Counted from the stretch's first letter, positions 25,611 to 35,053 are shown. The stretch: 64,000 nucleotides of DNA from Halobacteriovoraceae bacterium (GCA_002713145.1 PAVS01000020.1:62001-126000); one strand, 5' to 3'. Program-made: numbers and translations. Notes: generated by a model not told the origin, from the sequence alone.

Positions 25611-27052
25611 CAAAGCCCCCACTTATGCACAGGCTCTCCTGATTGTTGATTCACTAAATATTGTTCTAAAAGTTCTTGAAATCTTCTTCCGTGCATATGG
25701 ATAAAAGCTTTCTGCCAGATAGAACCATTGATCCCCTTCACTAGACGCTGATAAATAATTTCATCCATATAGTATTCGACTTGAGATTTATCAATACCAC
25801 GGTTGAGGAGGGCCTGTTTGATATGAGGGAAGAGCTCATACTGAATGAGCTCTTTGATGTCATGTTCATTACCGTCAATCCACTTCGCCATACAAAAGAA
25901 ACTTTGTCTCGAAGCCTTATAAAAATTTGATTTTAAATCTTCAAAATCAAGCAGCTCTTCAGGAGGTGTTTCCATATTCGCAAGGTAATCCACCAGTCCA
26001 ATATAAAAAGCGGTATTGGCAATTGAATCGACAACTGTAGGCCCTGCACTAGGTGTACGTTGCTCAATTCTCAAATGATGTTTTCCGTTTTGATCAAGTC
26101 CCACAATCGGTCTATTCCAACGCCATATCGTTCCATTATGGAGTTGTAAATGTGACAGTTCTTCTGGTTTTGAATCAAACTTTTCCGCCAAAAGCAGTGG
26201 GTAGTCCTCTGCATTCTCTTCAAAAAGTTCATAGAGGCAGTTCTCTACATAACCATTTCCCAGAGTGACCCTTTTGATTTTTTTATGATCTTTATTTCTT
26301 TTTGCCTCTAACTCAACAGCTTGCTCAAAAATCGCAATGCGTGATTCATCCCAAAGTTCTTTTCCAAAAAAATAGGGTGAATTTGCTGAGATCGCGATCA
26401 AAAAGGGAGAAGCAATTAAAGAGGCATTATAATATCTTTTCGCATTATCTTGGTTCACGCTTAAATGAATTTGCAAACTCGTGGCGGCACATTCAGCAAT
26501 CACACTATCCATGTACATATAAAGCTGCTCACGTCCTTCCAGTCTAATATAGAGAGGCTTTCCTTCACGCATGCTCATCACTCGATCATTCATAACCGAG
26601 TATCTATTTTTGGCCGATAAATACTCTGTGGAAAGCATATGAGCACGAAGTGTCGGTAACGTTCCTATATAGAGACATTCGGACTGGTAACCTTCAAGGG
26701 TTTCGTGACATTTCTCAGTTATATCATTCAATTCATGATAAAGATGGTCGAAGACTTGGCCTTTCAGTTCTTGAGGATGAGAGTTAATTTCGAAATTAAA
26801 CTTAGCAATTTCAGGCACCACTTGAGGGTGAGATAATTTAGCTAAAAACTCAGTGTTCACCGGATTAGGAAGCATGTCTTTGTTAACGAGCCATCCCTCT
26901 AATTCAATGCCCGTTTTATTGATATCTCGGCAAAAGCTTTTTTCGTCAAACCAGGATTTTAAAATTTTGGTCTCGGCGTCCAGTCGCGAACGAAACTGCG
27001 CAAACTCTTCTTGCGAATACCCTTTCTCGTCAACGTGGATTTCCTTACCCAT
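25610..27052 (-). CDS. GCS2-family glutamate-cysteine or carboxylate-amine ligase
   Basis: This 480-aa ATP-grasp-like ligase has the GCS2 pattern near the N-terminus (GIELEGWLVNKDMLPNPVN, then FNFEINSHPQEL) and later LQIHLSV and LRIEQRTPSAGPTVVD. Members form a gamma-glutamyl or related amide bond. It is longer than E. coli YbdK (372 aa), and glutathione synthesis is one possibility. It follows speD in the mdh-speD-ligase-deacylase operon; AAAAGGAA precedes its ATG. Whether the acceptor is cysteine or a polyamine cannot be read from sequence. Confidence 0.75.
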   Translation of the reverse strand: MGKEIHVDEKGYSQEEFAQFRSRLDAETKILKSWFDEKSFCRDINKTGIELEGWLVNKDMLPNPVNTEFLAKLSHPQVVPEIAKFNFEINSHPQELKGQVFDHLYHELNDITEKCHETLEGYQSECLYIGTLPTLRAHMLSTEYLSAKNRYSVMNDRVMSMREGKPLYIRLEGREQLYMYMDSVIAECAATSLQIHLSVNQDNAKRYYNASLIASPFLIAISANSPYFFGKELWDESRIAIFEQAVELEAKRNKDHKKIKRVTLGNGYVENCLYELFEENAEDYPLLLAEKFDSKPEELSHLQLHNGTIWRWNRPIVGLDQNGKHHLRIEQRTPSAGPTVVDSIANTAFYIGLVDYLANMETPPEELLDFEDLKSNFYKASRQSFFCMAKWIDGNEHDIKELIQYELFPHIKQALLNRGIDKSQVEYYMDEIIYQRLVKGINGSIWQKAFIHMHGRRFQELLEQYLVNQQSGEPVHKWGL

Positions 27053-27068
27053 TTTTTCCTTTTATTGA

Positions 27069-27848
27069 TTAATAAAGGTGAAAAACCTCTTTCATTTCTC
27101 CATACAACAGAGTCATTTTATCATTAATACTGGGATGATTTACGTCTTCTGACTCCATAACAAATCTCTCTGCCCCCATATCTTTAAGCATAAGTTTTGT
27201 TTGCCAAATATTATCTCGAGGCATATTGAGATCAGAGTGATACTCATAATCTTTGAGAATTTCAGGTTTAATAAAATCTTGAATCGAATTAAAGTAATGA
27301 TCGTTATAGACTTTTTTTCCGTTGATATCTCGCGTGTAACCACGAACAACATAATCGATATAAACCACATCTCCACAAAATGCCTCAAAAAGATAATTGA
27401 TGGCCTTAAGTGGTATGATATCCCCACAGGTCGCTATATCAAAATCCACTCTAAAGGTACAAATACCATTAGGATCTGAAACATCGGGATAAGTATGACT
27501 GGTGAGATGGGACTTGGTTAAATGTTGTTTCACTCCAGCCCCATGCCCTGCGAATTCTTCCCACTTACTACCATGTACATCACTCATAAGAGTCATCGTA
27601 CTCGCTCCAGCGGGATCAAAATTCATCTTCGATTCGGAAACGATATCCGAATTTATGATCTTACAAATTTCACGAGAAATTTCTAAGATTTTTTCGGCGG
27701 AATATTTTTGGCTAATCCAATCTAAGTATTCAGACTTCTGCTTTTCACTGGTGGTGATGCAGAAGTCGTAAAGGTTAAAAGATAGAATTTTAGTGAGATT
27801 ATTAAAACCTGAAAGCTTTATTTTCTCAGCAGCGGTACGTCTTTCCAT
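27069..27848 (-). CDS. speD: S-adenosylmethionine decarboxylase proenzyme (E. coli class)
   Basis: This 259-aa pyruvoyl-dependent enzyme makes decarboxylated SAM, the aminopropyl donor for spermidine. The self-cleavage site is in TKSHLTSHTYPD, where the Ser after Lys becomes the pyruvoyl group. CTFRVDFDIATCGDIIPLK follows with the catalytic Cys, as in the E. coli-type long form. Its ATG is three nt after the mdh stop. No spermidine synthase or ornithine decarboxylase is in the window. Confidence 0.92.
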   Translation of the reverse strand: MERRTAAEKIKLSGFNNLTKILSFNLYDFCITTSEKQKSEYLDWISQKYSAEKILEISREICKIINSDIVSESKMNFDPAGASTMTLMSDVHGSKWEEFAGHGAGVKQHLTKSHLTSHTYPDVSDPNGICTFRVDFDIATCGDIIPLKAINYLFEAFCGDVVYIDYVVRGYTRDINGKKVYNDHYFNSIQDFIKPEILKDYEYHSDLNMPRDNIWQTKLMLKDMGAERFVMESEDVNHPSINDKMTLLYGEMKEVFHLY

Positions 27849-27851
27849 ATT

Positions 27852-28838
27852 TTAGATCAAACCTAATTCTTTAACCGTGTCTCGTTCAGAACGGAGTTCA
27901 TCGAGAGTGGTTTGAAATTTCTCTTTTCCAAATTCGTTATGCTCTACACCTTCAACAACTTGCAACTTTCCACCTTCAACTCTACATGGGTAAGAGAAAA
28001 TAAGTCCTTCATCGACACCATATTGTCCATTACTCGCCAGACACATTGAGAAAGTTTCTCCTGTAGGAGTATCATGAACGAGATTATAAACCCCTTGCAC
28101 ACATGCATTAGCCGCACTTGCTGCTGAACTTGCACCTCTGGCTTCAATGATCGCCGCTCCACGCTTTTGCACAGTAGAGATAAACTCACCTTTAAGCCAG
28201 TTTTCATCATCAATAATATCAGCAGCACTTCTGCCGTTGATTTTTGCATTATAAAAGTCTGGGTATTGGGTGGCAGAGTGGTTCCCCCAAATAGTCATAT
28301 TGGCCACTTGAGTAACATCCACTCCCGCTTTTTGAGCTAGCTGAGTTTTAGCTCTGTTTTCATCAAGCATTGTCATGGCAAAAAATCTATCTTTAGGAAG
28401 TCCTGAAGACTCCATTGCGATAAGACAATTGGTGTTGCATGGATTTCCTACCACAAATAATTTACAGTCATCGGCTCCATGAGCGGCCATGGCTTTTCCA
28501 AGTGGTCCAAAGATTCCACCATTAACTTTTAAAAGATCACCACGCTCCATTCCAGCTTTTCTTGGAACAGCTCCAATAGCGAGGATCCAATTAGCATCTT
28601 TAAAAGCTTCATCCATTTTATCAGTACATCTAATATCTTTTAAAAGAGGAAAGGCACAGTCATCTAATTCCATTTTGACACCTTCAAGGGCGCCTAAGGC
28701 CTGGGGCAATTCAAGTAAACTCAACTCAACTTCTGTATGTGGACCAAACATTTGTCCAGAAGCAATTCTAAATAGGATTGCATAACCAATTTGACCTGCT
28801 GCTCCAGTCACCGCGACTCTTACTTTTTTTGTTGCCAT
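27852..28838 (-). CDS. mdh: Malate dehydrogenase
   Basis: This 328-aa NAD-dependent TCA enzyme interconverts malate and oxaloacetate. The N-terminus [19 protein letters not shown] is the Rossmann motif of the cytosolic-type MDH group. [22 protein letters not shown] and [12 protein letters not shown] (catalytic His) are present. AAGGAG precedes the ATG and a good promoter lies at 28868-28896. First gene of the mdh-speD-GCS2-AstE operon. Confidence 0.95.
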   Translation of the reverse strand: MATKKVRVAVTGAAGQIGYAILFRIASGQMFGPHTEVELSLLELPQALGALEGVKMELDDCAFPLLKDIRCTDKMDEAFKDANWILAIGAVPRKAGMERGDLLKVNGGIFGPLGKAMAAHGADDCKLFVVGNPCNTNCLIAMESSGLPKDRFFAMTMLDENRAKTQLAQKAGVDVTQVANMTIWGNHSATQYPDFYNAKINGRSAADIIDDENWLKGEFISTVQKRGAAIIEARGASSAASAANACVQGVYNLVHDTPTGETFSMCLASNGQYGVDEGLIFSYPCRVEGGKLQVVEGVEHNEFGKEKFQTTLDELRSERDTVKELGLI

Positions 28839-28867
28839 ATCTATCTCCTTAAATTTGATTTCTAGGG

Positions 28868-28896
28868 ATTATAAGCAATTTTCCCCATAGAGTCCA
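28868..28896 (-). promoter_or_regulatory. Promoter of the mdh-speD operon
   Basis: On the minus strand TGGACT (4/6), a 17-nt spacer and TATAAT (6/6). The predicted start leaves a leader of about 23 nt that includes the mdh SD. Confidence 0.55.
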
Positions 28897-28979
28897 TGAA
28901 ATCTAACTCTTCCCAGTGCGTGATAACAACATAGACACTTAATCTCATCCATTCTAAGATAAAGTTTTAGGAGAAAAGA

Positions 28980-29525
28980 ATGAGTGACCAAAAATCACAA
29001 AATAACAAGAAACGTCAAAGTAATCGCGGTACAAATTCTAACCGTGGTTCTCATCCAAAAAATAAAAATTTTAAAAAACGCAGAAATTTTTCAAAGAATT
29101 CGAAAAATAGAAGACCAAAGAGTTTAACTCCAGCTAAAGTTTTACAAAAATACGATAACCTTATGGAGCAATACCTGAACGCTCGTAGAAAGTATTTTGA
29201 ACTTCATGGTAGAAACTCCACTCGAAATCTTGGAAAAGCTGAAAGAAACTACGAACAAGCACTTAAAAACCTAAGAGAATTCAGTGACAAACTTCAAGAT
29301 TGGCAAAAAGAAGTTCTCGAGCAAAAAGTTGATGGTTATAAACCTGATAGAGAATACTCGACTAATCATGATCTTAAACCTGAAGGAGAACAAGTTTCTT
29401 TTGTTGGAGAATTTGAAGACCCTCACCTTCTCCCTACGCAAGCTGATCATCAGTGGAGCGAGGATACAGAAGAGTCAGAAGGGACTATGGAAGATTACGA
29501 AAAATATAAAGCCTCTTCATTCTAA
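28980..29525 (+). CDS. Basic, Asn/Lys/Arg-rich N-tail protein with helical core, unknown function
   Basis: This 181-aa cytoplasmic protein has a disordered first 50 residues rich in Asn, Lys, Arg and Ser (KNKNFKKRRNFSKNSKNRR), suggesting nucleic-acid binding. A helical segment follows (YDNLMEQYLNARRKYFELHG and KAERNYEQALKNLREF), then an acidic tail (EDTEESEGTMEDYEKY). The basic-tail design resembles DUF4167-like or ribosome-associated proteins, but no family is recognised. AGGAG precedes the ATG. Monocistronic with a strong terminator. Confidence 0.65.
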   Translation: MSDQKSQNNKKRQSNRGTNSNRGSHPKNKNFKKRRNFSKNSKNRRPKSLTPAKVLQKYDNLMEQYLNARRKYFELHGRNSTRNLGKAERNYEQALKNLREFSDKLQDWQKEVLEQKVDGYKPDREYSTNHDLKPEGEQVSFVGEFEDPHLLPTQADHQWSEDTEESEGTMEDYEKYKASSF

Positions 29526-29526
29526 A

Positions 29527-29556
29527 AAAAAAGCCTTCTTTAAAGAAGGCTTTTTT
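29527..29556. terminator. Bidirectional Rho-independent terminator
   Basis: A perfect palindrome: an A-tract, GCCTTCTTT/AAAGAAGGC and a T-tract. It serves the basic-tail protein gene on the plus strand and the convergent XRE regulator gene on the minus strand. Confidence 0.9.
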
Positions 29557-29584
29557 ATATCTTACTATTTTGTTTTTAATTCAG

Positions 29585-29950
29585 TTAAGAGTTTGATGAC
29601 ATTTTGTAAGCAGTGGATTGCTCAATATAATCGGAAGCTTGAGAAGAAGAGGAGTCTGTGTGCAGTTCTTTAACTTCAGCATCTTTTGCTTGAAGTCTAA
29701 GGTAATTATTTAGAGTTTCCTCATGATCTTGTAATATCGCTGTCTTGAGTTCAGCAGGATGAATATCAAGTACTTCTGAAACTTTAACTAACATTTTAAG
29801 AGGGATATTACATAACGCACGTTCAACGTTGCTTATAAACTGACCGTTCTTATAACCTAATAAATGAGATAATTCTGATTGGGAATACCCTTTTGGGTGC
29901 TGAAGTCTTTTCGTTCGAATTAACTTGGCAATGTTTTTAAAACAACGCAT
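29585..29950 (-). CDS. XRE-family helix-turn-helix transcriptional regulator
   Basis: This 121-aa protein has a Cro/C1-type HTH in residues about 5-65 (IAKLIRTKRL, SQSELSHLLGYKNGQFISNVERA, VSEVLDIHPAELK). The tail is hydrophilic and Ser-rich (TDSSSSQASDY). TAGGAGA precedes the ATG. It is divergent from the exonuclease III gene with a 131-bp gap and may act there, but no clear operator is seen. Confidence 0.85.
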   Translation of the reverse strand: MRCFKNIAKLIRTKRLQHPKGYSQSELSHLLGYKNGQFISNVERALCNIPLKMLVKVSEVLDIHPAELKTAILQDHEETLNNYLRLQAKDAEVKELHTDSSSSQASDYIEQSTAYKMSSNS

Positions 29951-30081
29951 CGATGTCTCCTACTGTGCTAAAAAGTGTTACTAATAATAATCATTTTTTT
30001 CGGAATGTCTTTAACAATCTTGAAAAAAACTATAAAACTATCTTGCCAAAAATTTTTATAAAAAAATATTAGGGGAAAAAA

Positions 30082-30849
30082 TTGAAAAGACTTGTGTCGT
30101 GGAACGTCAATGGAATAAGGGCCTGCACAAATAAAGGCTTTATTGAATTTGTAAACACTTACTCACCAGATGTGCTTTGCCTGCAAGAAATCAAGGCGGC
30201 AAAAGAGCAATTCCCTGATTCAATTTTTAGATCATTAGACTATCATCTATATATTAATTCTGCGAAGAGACCAGGCTATTCTGGAGTAGCTGTCTTCACT
30301 AAAGAAAAACCTCAGAAAGTAATTGACAAAATTGGTATCGAAAAGTTCGATGTAGAAGGCCGGACGCTGATTTGCGAATTTAAAAGCTATATTTTGATCA
30401 ATTGCTACTTCCCAAACGGTCAAAGAGACCATGGGCGAGTTCCCTATAAGCTTGAGTTCTACCAAGAAATTCTCAAGATCTACAAAAAATATATTAAAGC
30501 AGGAAAAAAAGTCATCATCACCGGAGACTTTAACACTGCTCACGAGCCTATTGATTTGGCCAATCCCAAGGCCAATAAAAAAACCACAGGTTTTCTAGAA
30601 CACGAACGCGAATGGATCACAAAATATTTAGATGCAGGAATGATAGATGCCCTTAGATTTAAAAACCCAGAACTCGAAGGTCAGTACACCTGGTGGACAT
30701 ATAGAAATAATTGTCGCGAAAGGAATATTGGCTGGCGGATTGATTACTTTATGTTTTCTGAAAATTTGAAAGCGAAGTTTAAGTCTTTCCAACATCTTCC
30801 AGAAGTTATGGGAAGTGATCACTGTCCTATAGAGCTAACGCTCAAATAG
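30082..30849 (+). CDS. xth: Exodeoxyribonuclease III / AP endonuclease
   Basis: This 255-aa base-excision repair enzyme cleaves 5' to abasic sites and has 3' exonuclease activity. The motifs are textbook for the EEP fold: LVSWNVNGIRA at the N-terminus, LCLQEIKA, ITGDFNTAHEPIDLANPK, WRIDYF and GSDHCPIEL. The start is TTG at 30082, strongly supported by AGGGGAA just upstream and by the family N-terminus beginning there. The end overlaps the convergent exported EEP gene by 8 nt. Confidence 0.93.
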   Translation: MKRLVSWNVNGIRACTNKGFIEFVNTYSPDVLCLQEIKAAKEQFPDSIFRSLDYHLYINSAKRPGYSGVAVFTKEKPQKVIDKIGIEKFDVEGRTLICEFKSYILINCYFPNGQRDHGRVPYKLEFYQEILKIYKKYIKAGKKVIITGDFNTAHEPIDLANPKANKKTTGFLEHEREWITKYLDAGMIDALRFKNPELEGQYTWWTYRNNCRERNIGWRIDYFMFSENLKAKFKSFQHLPEVMGSDHCPIELTLK

Positions 30850-31663
30850 AAAGTTCAATCAACATGGGATTATGATCTGAGCCTTCAACCTCGGGTGCAT
30901 CACTCATACGAACTTTGAGATCTTTAATCCACACATGATCAAGAGCTTTGCCTAAAAAGCGCTTACGTTGATCGTTCGCAAAGCTTACCGGCTTAAAGCC
31001 AACTTGTGTGAGGACTTGGCGCATGGCCTTTAACTTGGAGGTTGACCAAGTATTAAAATCCCCTGCAAAAATAGCTGGGCCTTTGTGGCGAGCGAGAACT
31101 TCCGCTGCTTTGATAAGCATATGTTTTAATTTATAGGTTGAAACAAAATTTATTCCGTGGATATTTCCCACCAATAATTTATCTTTCATTTTCTCAAGAG
31201 CGTAAGTTGTAAAAAGAGTCATCTTAGGAGTATTCGTTATGGGTTCGCGATACAAACTTCGCTGCCAAAAAGTCGAGAGAGGTTTCACCTGACTTGCTGT
31301 TGCGACACCTGTCGCAGCATCATCATAATTTCCATCTTCAAAGGAAACCGCCATTTTATAATTAAAGCCAGAGTTTCCAAACACTCTTTTCATTTTTTGA
31401 GTTAAAAAGGCTTCTTGGGTAATAATAATATCTTGCCCATAACTGAGAGAGTGGTAACTATCTTCCCAAGTATCTTCTGAACCTTTATAAATATTCCAAA
31501 CTAAAACATTTATTTGGTAAGGATTGATTTGAGTTTCGTGTGTATTAGCATTCAATGATCTTAGAACATACTGATTTTGAGGAACCTTGTAACGATCACT
31601 GAGTCCAAAAGGAGCAGCATAAACATTTGTGAATATGAGTAAAAATATTAATAAACTTTTCAT
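30842..31663 (-). CDS. Exported endonuclease/exonuclease/phosphatase-fold protein
   Basis: This 273-aa protein has a signal peptide (LLIFLLIFTNVYA, cleavage probably before APFG) and EEP catalytic motifs NVLVWNIYKG, IITQEAFL, FAGDFNTWS, LDHVWIKD and EGSDHNPML. It is a secreted or periplasmic metal-dependent phosphoesterase, perhaps a nuclease like the YafD/DNase-I-like group. The start overlaps the stop of the upstream 204-aa gene (ATGA). It faces the cytoplasmic relative xth tail to tail. Confidence 0.8.
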   Translation of the reverse strand: MKSLLIFLLIFTNVYAAPFGLSDRYKVPQNQYVLRSLNANTHETQINPYQINVLVWNIYKGSEDTWEDSYHSLSYGQDIIITQEAFLTQKMKRVFGNSGFNYKMAVSFEDGNYDDAATGVATASQVKPLSTFWQRSLYREPITNTPKMTLFTTYALEKMKDKLLVGNIHGINFVSTYKLKHMLIKAAEVLARHKGPAIFAGDFNTWSTSKLKAMRQVLTQVGFKPVSFANDQRKRFLGKALDHVWIKDLKVRMSDAPEVEGSDHNPMLIELSI

Positions 31664-32274
31664 AATTCAATCAGATAAAATCCTTCACCGCTTTCAATAA
31701 TTTTTTGGTTGTACTCATCTCTAAATTGCTTATATCTGTCATATCCATCCTGACCTAATAAACCTTTTAGACGGCTTAGATACTTCTCGTTAATTTTATT
31801 TTCTAGCACCATATCTTCAACTGTATAAAAAAACTGATCTCTTCCTTTTGCTTCTATTCGCTCTCTAATGAAACGGTTTAATTCATTATTTCTGTCGTCT
31901 GAGAGCTTAAAGTATGATCTTATCTCTTCTTCACGCAAACCAATACTCGCAGATAAAAAATCTCCCGCTGAATTAACCCAAGCTTGTTCTGCTCTTTGAA
32001 CTTCTTCTTCATCTAAATAGCCATCGTTCACTTCTGTTTTTTGTAAGTCTGAATTCTCTTTGGGATTTATATCTAAGATTTGAGTCTTAATATTTTTTAT
32101 TTCATCACGAGGTGATTTTTTTAATTCCTGTTTTTTAAGTGCTGATTTTTTGAATGTCACTTGATCCTCAGCGAGGGCTGTTTGCTCTCGTTCAGGATTT
32201 TCTTTTTGCAATAATAGAAAAATATTTAAGGCCACTGACAAACTTAAAGTGATGCTTAAAAAGCGATAAATCAT
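31660..32274 (-). CDS. Membrane-anchored or exported protein of unknown function
   Basis: This 204-aa protein has a single N-terminal hydrophobic segment (about residues 3-22, no clear cleavage site). A Lys/Glu-rich linker follows, then a helical C-terminal half with YFKLSDDRNNELNRFIRERIE and YLSRLKGLLGQDGYDRYKQFRDEY, reminiscent of LTXXQ/Spy-like periplasmic helical proteins, though not assigned. AGGAG precedes the ATG. It is coupled by ATGA to the exported EEP gene. Confidence 0.6.
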   Translation of the reverse strand: MIYRFLSITLSLSVALNIFLLLQKENPEREQTALAEDQVTFKKSALKKQELKKSPRDEIKNIKTQILDINPKENSDLQKTEVNDGYLDEEEVQRAEQAWVNSAGDFLSASIGLREEEIRSYFKLSDDRNNELNRFIRERIEAKGRDQFFYTVEDMVLENKINEKYLSRLKGLLGQDGYDRYKQFRDEYNQKIIESGEGFYLIEL

Positions 32275-32395
32275 TTTATACTCCTGGGTGAATAAGAGTA
32301 TTCTAACAAGTTACGATTGGCTTTATAAAGTCCAAATCGGAGGAAATTAGCATCTCATATTGCGACGCAAAATCAATCTCGTTTATAATTTTTAC

Positions 32396-33670
32396 CTAGA
32401 TAAGTTTTTGACCTTGAAAAAAGACATGATCTGCATAGTCGTCATAATCGAGCCTATTGCGAACACCTTTTTTAATTATTCTCGCTAGATAGCTCTCTGC
32501 TGTATCGTCTTTGAGCACTCTAAACTTTTTGAGAACAAGAAAATTAGCTTCTTTATCTTGAGCAAAATTTCCTTTTTTCTGTTCTAATTCCATCACTTTG
32601 GCACCGGCGAGGGTGGAGCGATAAAGAGCTTTTGTATAGGTCGCCCCCGAGACTTGAGCCTTTTTATTTTGCTCCACAAAAGACCTCATCACATCAAACA
32701 TAGAGAGAAAGGGCCCTCCACCAATATCACTGCCCATGACCCATCTCACTTTATAGCGTTCGGCTTTTTTAAAATTAAACAAACCAGAACCTAACCCATA
32801 ATCTTTTGTTTCTGCATTCGAAGTGGGACAGTGAACGATCACCGTTTTTGTTTGACTCAAAATTTTCAACTCTTCTGGCTTCAAGTGTATTCCATGACCC
32901 ATCAGACTTTTAGGACCTAGCATTCCCACTCGGTTATAAATATCGGTATAAGTTTTAATATCTTCGAAACCTGGCATCTCTTGATAAAGAGAGGTGACAA
33001 AAGAAATCTCATTAGGTGTTTCTGAGAGGTGACTCTGTTTAAAACAATTATACTTTCTCACTTCCTTTGCTGTTTTTTCCATGGTCACTGGGTCTGTTGC
33101 AATTGCAAAACGAGGAGTTAAGCAATAACGATGCTTATATTTTTTAGATAATTTTTTTACTAATTTAATCGCATCACTACTTGATTGAGATAAGTTTTTT
33201 GGTGAGTTCATAGTCATAAGAACATTTCCTATAACAAAGTCTCCCACCACATGATCCATGGCATAGTCCAAAGCATGTTCATGAATAGAAGAAAAACAAG
33301 CTCCCCCAAGGGTTCCTGCTTTGGCCAATCTTTTAAAAAAGGATTTCGCTTTTTTTTGAGAGTAAGACTTACTTGCAAATTTAGCTTCAGAGGGAAATGT
33401 GTATTTTTCTAGCCAATTGAGCAAACTGTCTTTTGGCATCTCTCTGACATCGTCTTGAACCCAATGAAAGTGCATATCAAAAAAAGGCGGCATAATAACC
33501 TGTCCTTTAAAATCTTTGATATCAGCTTGAGGATAGCGTTTGAGCATCTTATCAGCTGTTCCTAACTCTTTGATGACCTTCCCTTCTATCACCAAAGCAC
33601 CATTATAAATAAAGTCCGCTTTGTTATCAGACTTGGGATTCAAAATATGACCTAAAATAACTTGTTGCAT
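32396..33670 (-). CDS. guaD: Guanine deaminase-like amidohydrolase
   Basis: This 424-aa zinc amidohydrolase converts guanine to xanthine. Family features are PPFFDMHFHWVQDDVR (HxH metal site), SLLNWLEKYTFPSEAKF, a close match to guanine deaminases, QSHLSETPNE, LMGHGIHL and GSDIGGGPFLSM with the catalytic Asp. No other purine catabolism gene is adjacent. The SD is weak (AGGTG about 11 nt upstream). It diverges from the NfeD gene with a 60-bp gap. A predator could use it to salvage prey purines, but this is inference. Confidence 0.82.
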   Translation of the reverse strand: MQQVILGHILNPKSDNKADFIYNGALVIEGKVIKELGTADKMLKRYPQADIKDFKGQVIMPPFFDMHFHWVQDDVREMPKDSLLNWLEKYTFPSEAKFASKSYSQKKAKSFFKRLAKAGTLGGACFSSIHEHALDYAMDHVVGDFVIGNVLMTMNSPKNLSQSSSDAIKLVKKLSKKYKHRYCLTPRFAIATDPVTMEKTAKEVRKYNCFKQSHLSETPNEISFVTSLYQEMPGFEDIKTYTDIYNRVGMLGPKSLMGHGIHLKPEELKILSQTKTVIVHCPTSNAETKDYGLGSGLFNFKKAERYKVRWVMGSDIGGGPFLSMFDVMRSFVEQNKKAQVSGATYTKALYRSTLAGAKVMELEQKKGNFAQDKEANFLVLKKFRVLKDDTAESYLARIIKKGVRNRLDYDDYADHVFFQGQKLI

Positions 33671-33695
33671 TGTAACGAATTCACCTATTTTTTAA

Positions 33696-33724
33696 TTTAC
33701 TGTTTGTATGCCCTTAACTATTAG
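33696..33724 (+). promoter_or_regulatory. Possible leaderless promoter of the NfeD/SPFH operon
   Basis: TTTACT, a 17-nt spacer and TATTAG (4/6 each) end six bases before the ATG at 33731, which lacks an SD. It is weaker than the other examples and is reported because the spacing is the same. Confidence 0.3.
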
Positions 33725-33730
33725 TAGTAT

Positions 33731-35044
33731 ATGAAAATTTATAGAACCTATGCAAGCTTTCTGCTTTTTTCACTTTTACTAATACACTCACTAACTTTTG
33801 CTAATACCAGTTACACTGTTAATCAAATAACTTCATTAGAAGTTGACTCGAGTATTAATCCAGCAGTTTATAATTATTTAGAAAATAATTTAAATAAGCT
33901 CTCTGCAGAAAAAGGAGATCTCGTCCTCATTAAACTAGACACTCCTGGTGGACTGGTCACAACTACCAAAGATATCCTGACTCTTTTTGGCACTAAAAGT
34001 TTTCCTATTGTTATTTGGATTACACCTGAAGGGGCCAGTGCCACCAGTGCCGGAGCTATCATTGCCAGCGGTGCTCACGTACTTGCTATGAGCGAAGGCA
34101 CAAATATAGGTGCAGCCACTCCCATTGGTATGGGAGGAGATATTCAACAAGACGATGCGAGATCTAAAGCTATAAATGATCTTGTGGCTTTAGTGAAAGC
34201 TCTTAGTGTTTCAAGAGGAAGGAACGCTGAAGAGTTTGGAAAAATGATCTCTGAAGCTAAAAGTTTAGATGCCAGAGAAGCTGAAAAGCTCAAGGTGATA
34301 GATGGGATCATTAATAACCAAAAAGATCTTCTCAAACTATTGTCTCAAAAAAAGATTGTTGTGCTTGGGAAGAAAATAACGTTGGACGTGAGTCAGAATA
34401 CTCCCATTACCGCGGTTGAAATGGACCCAGGTCAAAAAATATTAAATATCTTTGCAGACCCTAGTACCGCTTATGTTCTATTTATCATTGGAGCAGCACT
34501 GATTTATTTCGAGCTGCAAGCCCCAGGTGGTGTGATCGCAGGTGGTCTCGGAGCTCTTTGTCTTATTCTAGCGGCGATTGGTTTTCAAGTCCTCCCTCTT
34601 AACTTCGGCGCTGTCGGTCTTATTGTGCTGGCCTTCGCACTCTTTGTTTTAGAAGCTTTTGTCGCAAGCTTTGGGCTTTTGACCTTAGGAGGAATAGCCG
34701 CCCTTGTCTTTGGATCTCTCTTTTTATTTCGTACTGAAGATAGTTTTATTCAGCTTGAGCAATCAATCATTTTTTCTGTGGTAGGAGCCGTTTCCCTTTA
34801 TGTGATCTTTATTGGTTGGTATATGGTTAAGACCCATATCAGAAAGAAGAATTATTATTCTCAACAAAATGAACACGGTACTGTCTCCCAAGTTCTTGCG
34901 GGTGAGAAATATCAAGTAAAAGTTAATGGAGAGATTTGGAATGCTCATTCATCAGAGGTGCTCCAAGTGGGAGATAAAGTCGACATCATCAATGAAGACA
35001 GTGACAACCTCATTTTAAAAATACAAAAAAGTAAATCATATTAA
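33731..35044 (+). CDS. NfeD-type membrane serine protease (long form, ClpP-like)
   Basis: This 437-aa protein has a signal peptide and an extracytoplasmic ClpP-like protease domain, with the catalytic Ser in TPEGASATSAGAIIASGAH and Lys expected near GRNAEEFGKM. About four transmembrane helices follow (roughly 245-375), then a cytoplasmic OB-fold NfeD domain (QVLAGEKYQVKVNGEIWNAHS). Long NfeD proteins cleave SPFH/stomatin partners. The next gene is such a partner, ten nt downstream, so the pair forms the classic NfeD-SPFH operon for membrane quality control. Confidence 0.9.
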   Translation: MKIYRTYASFLLFSLLLIHSLTFANTSYTVNQITSLEVDSSINPAVYNYLENNLNKLSAEKGDLVLIKLDTPGGLVTTTKDILTLFGTKSFPIVIWITPEGASATSAGAIIASGAHVLAMSEGTNIGAATPIGMGGDIQQDDARSKAINDLVALVKALSVSRGRNAEEFGKMISEAKSLDAREAEKLKVIDGIINNQKDLLKLLSQKKIVVLGKKITLDVSQNTPITAVEMDPGQKILNIFADPSTAYVLFIIGAALIYFELQAPGGVIAGGLGALCLILAAIGFQVLPLNFGAVGLIVLAFALFVLEAFVASFGLLTLGGIAALVFGSLFLFRTEDSFIQLEQSIIFSVVGAVSLYVIFIGWYMVKTHIRKKNYYSQQNEHGTVSQVLAGEKYQVKVNGEIWNAHSSEVLQVGDKVDIINEDSDNLILKIQKSKSY

Positions 35045-35053
35045 GGAGAAAAC

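Noticed and set aside
32330-32350. Strong SD-like GGAGGAAA in the gap 32275-32395
   Set aside because: No ATG, GTG or TTG frame of useful length follows at the right spacing.
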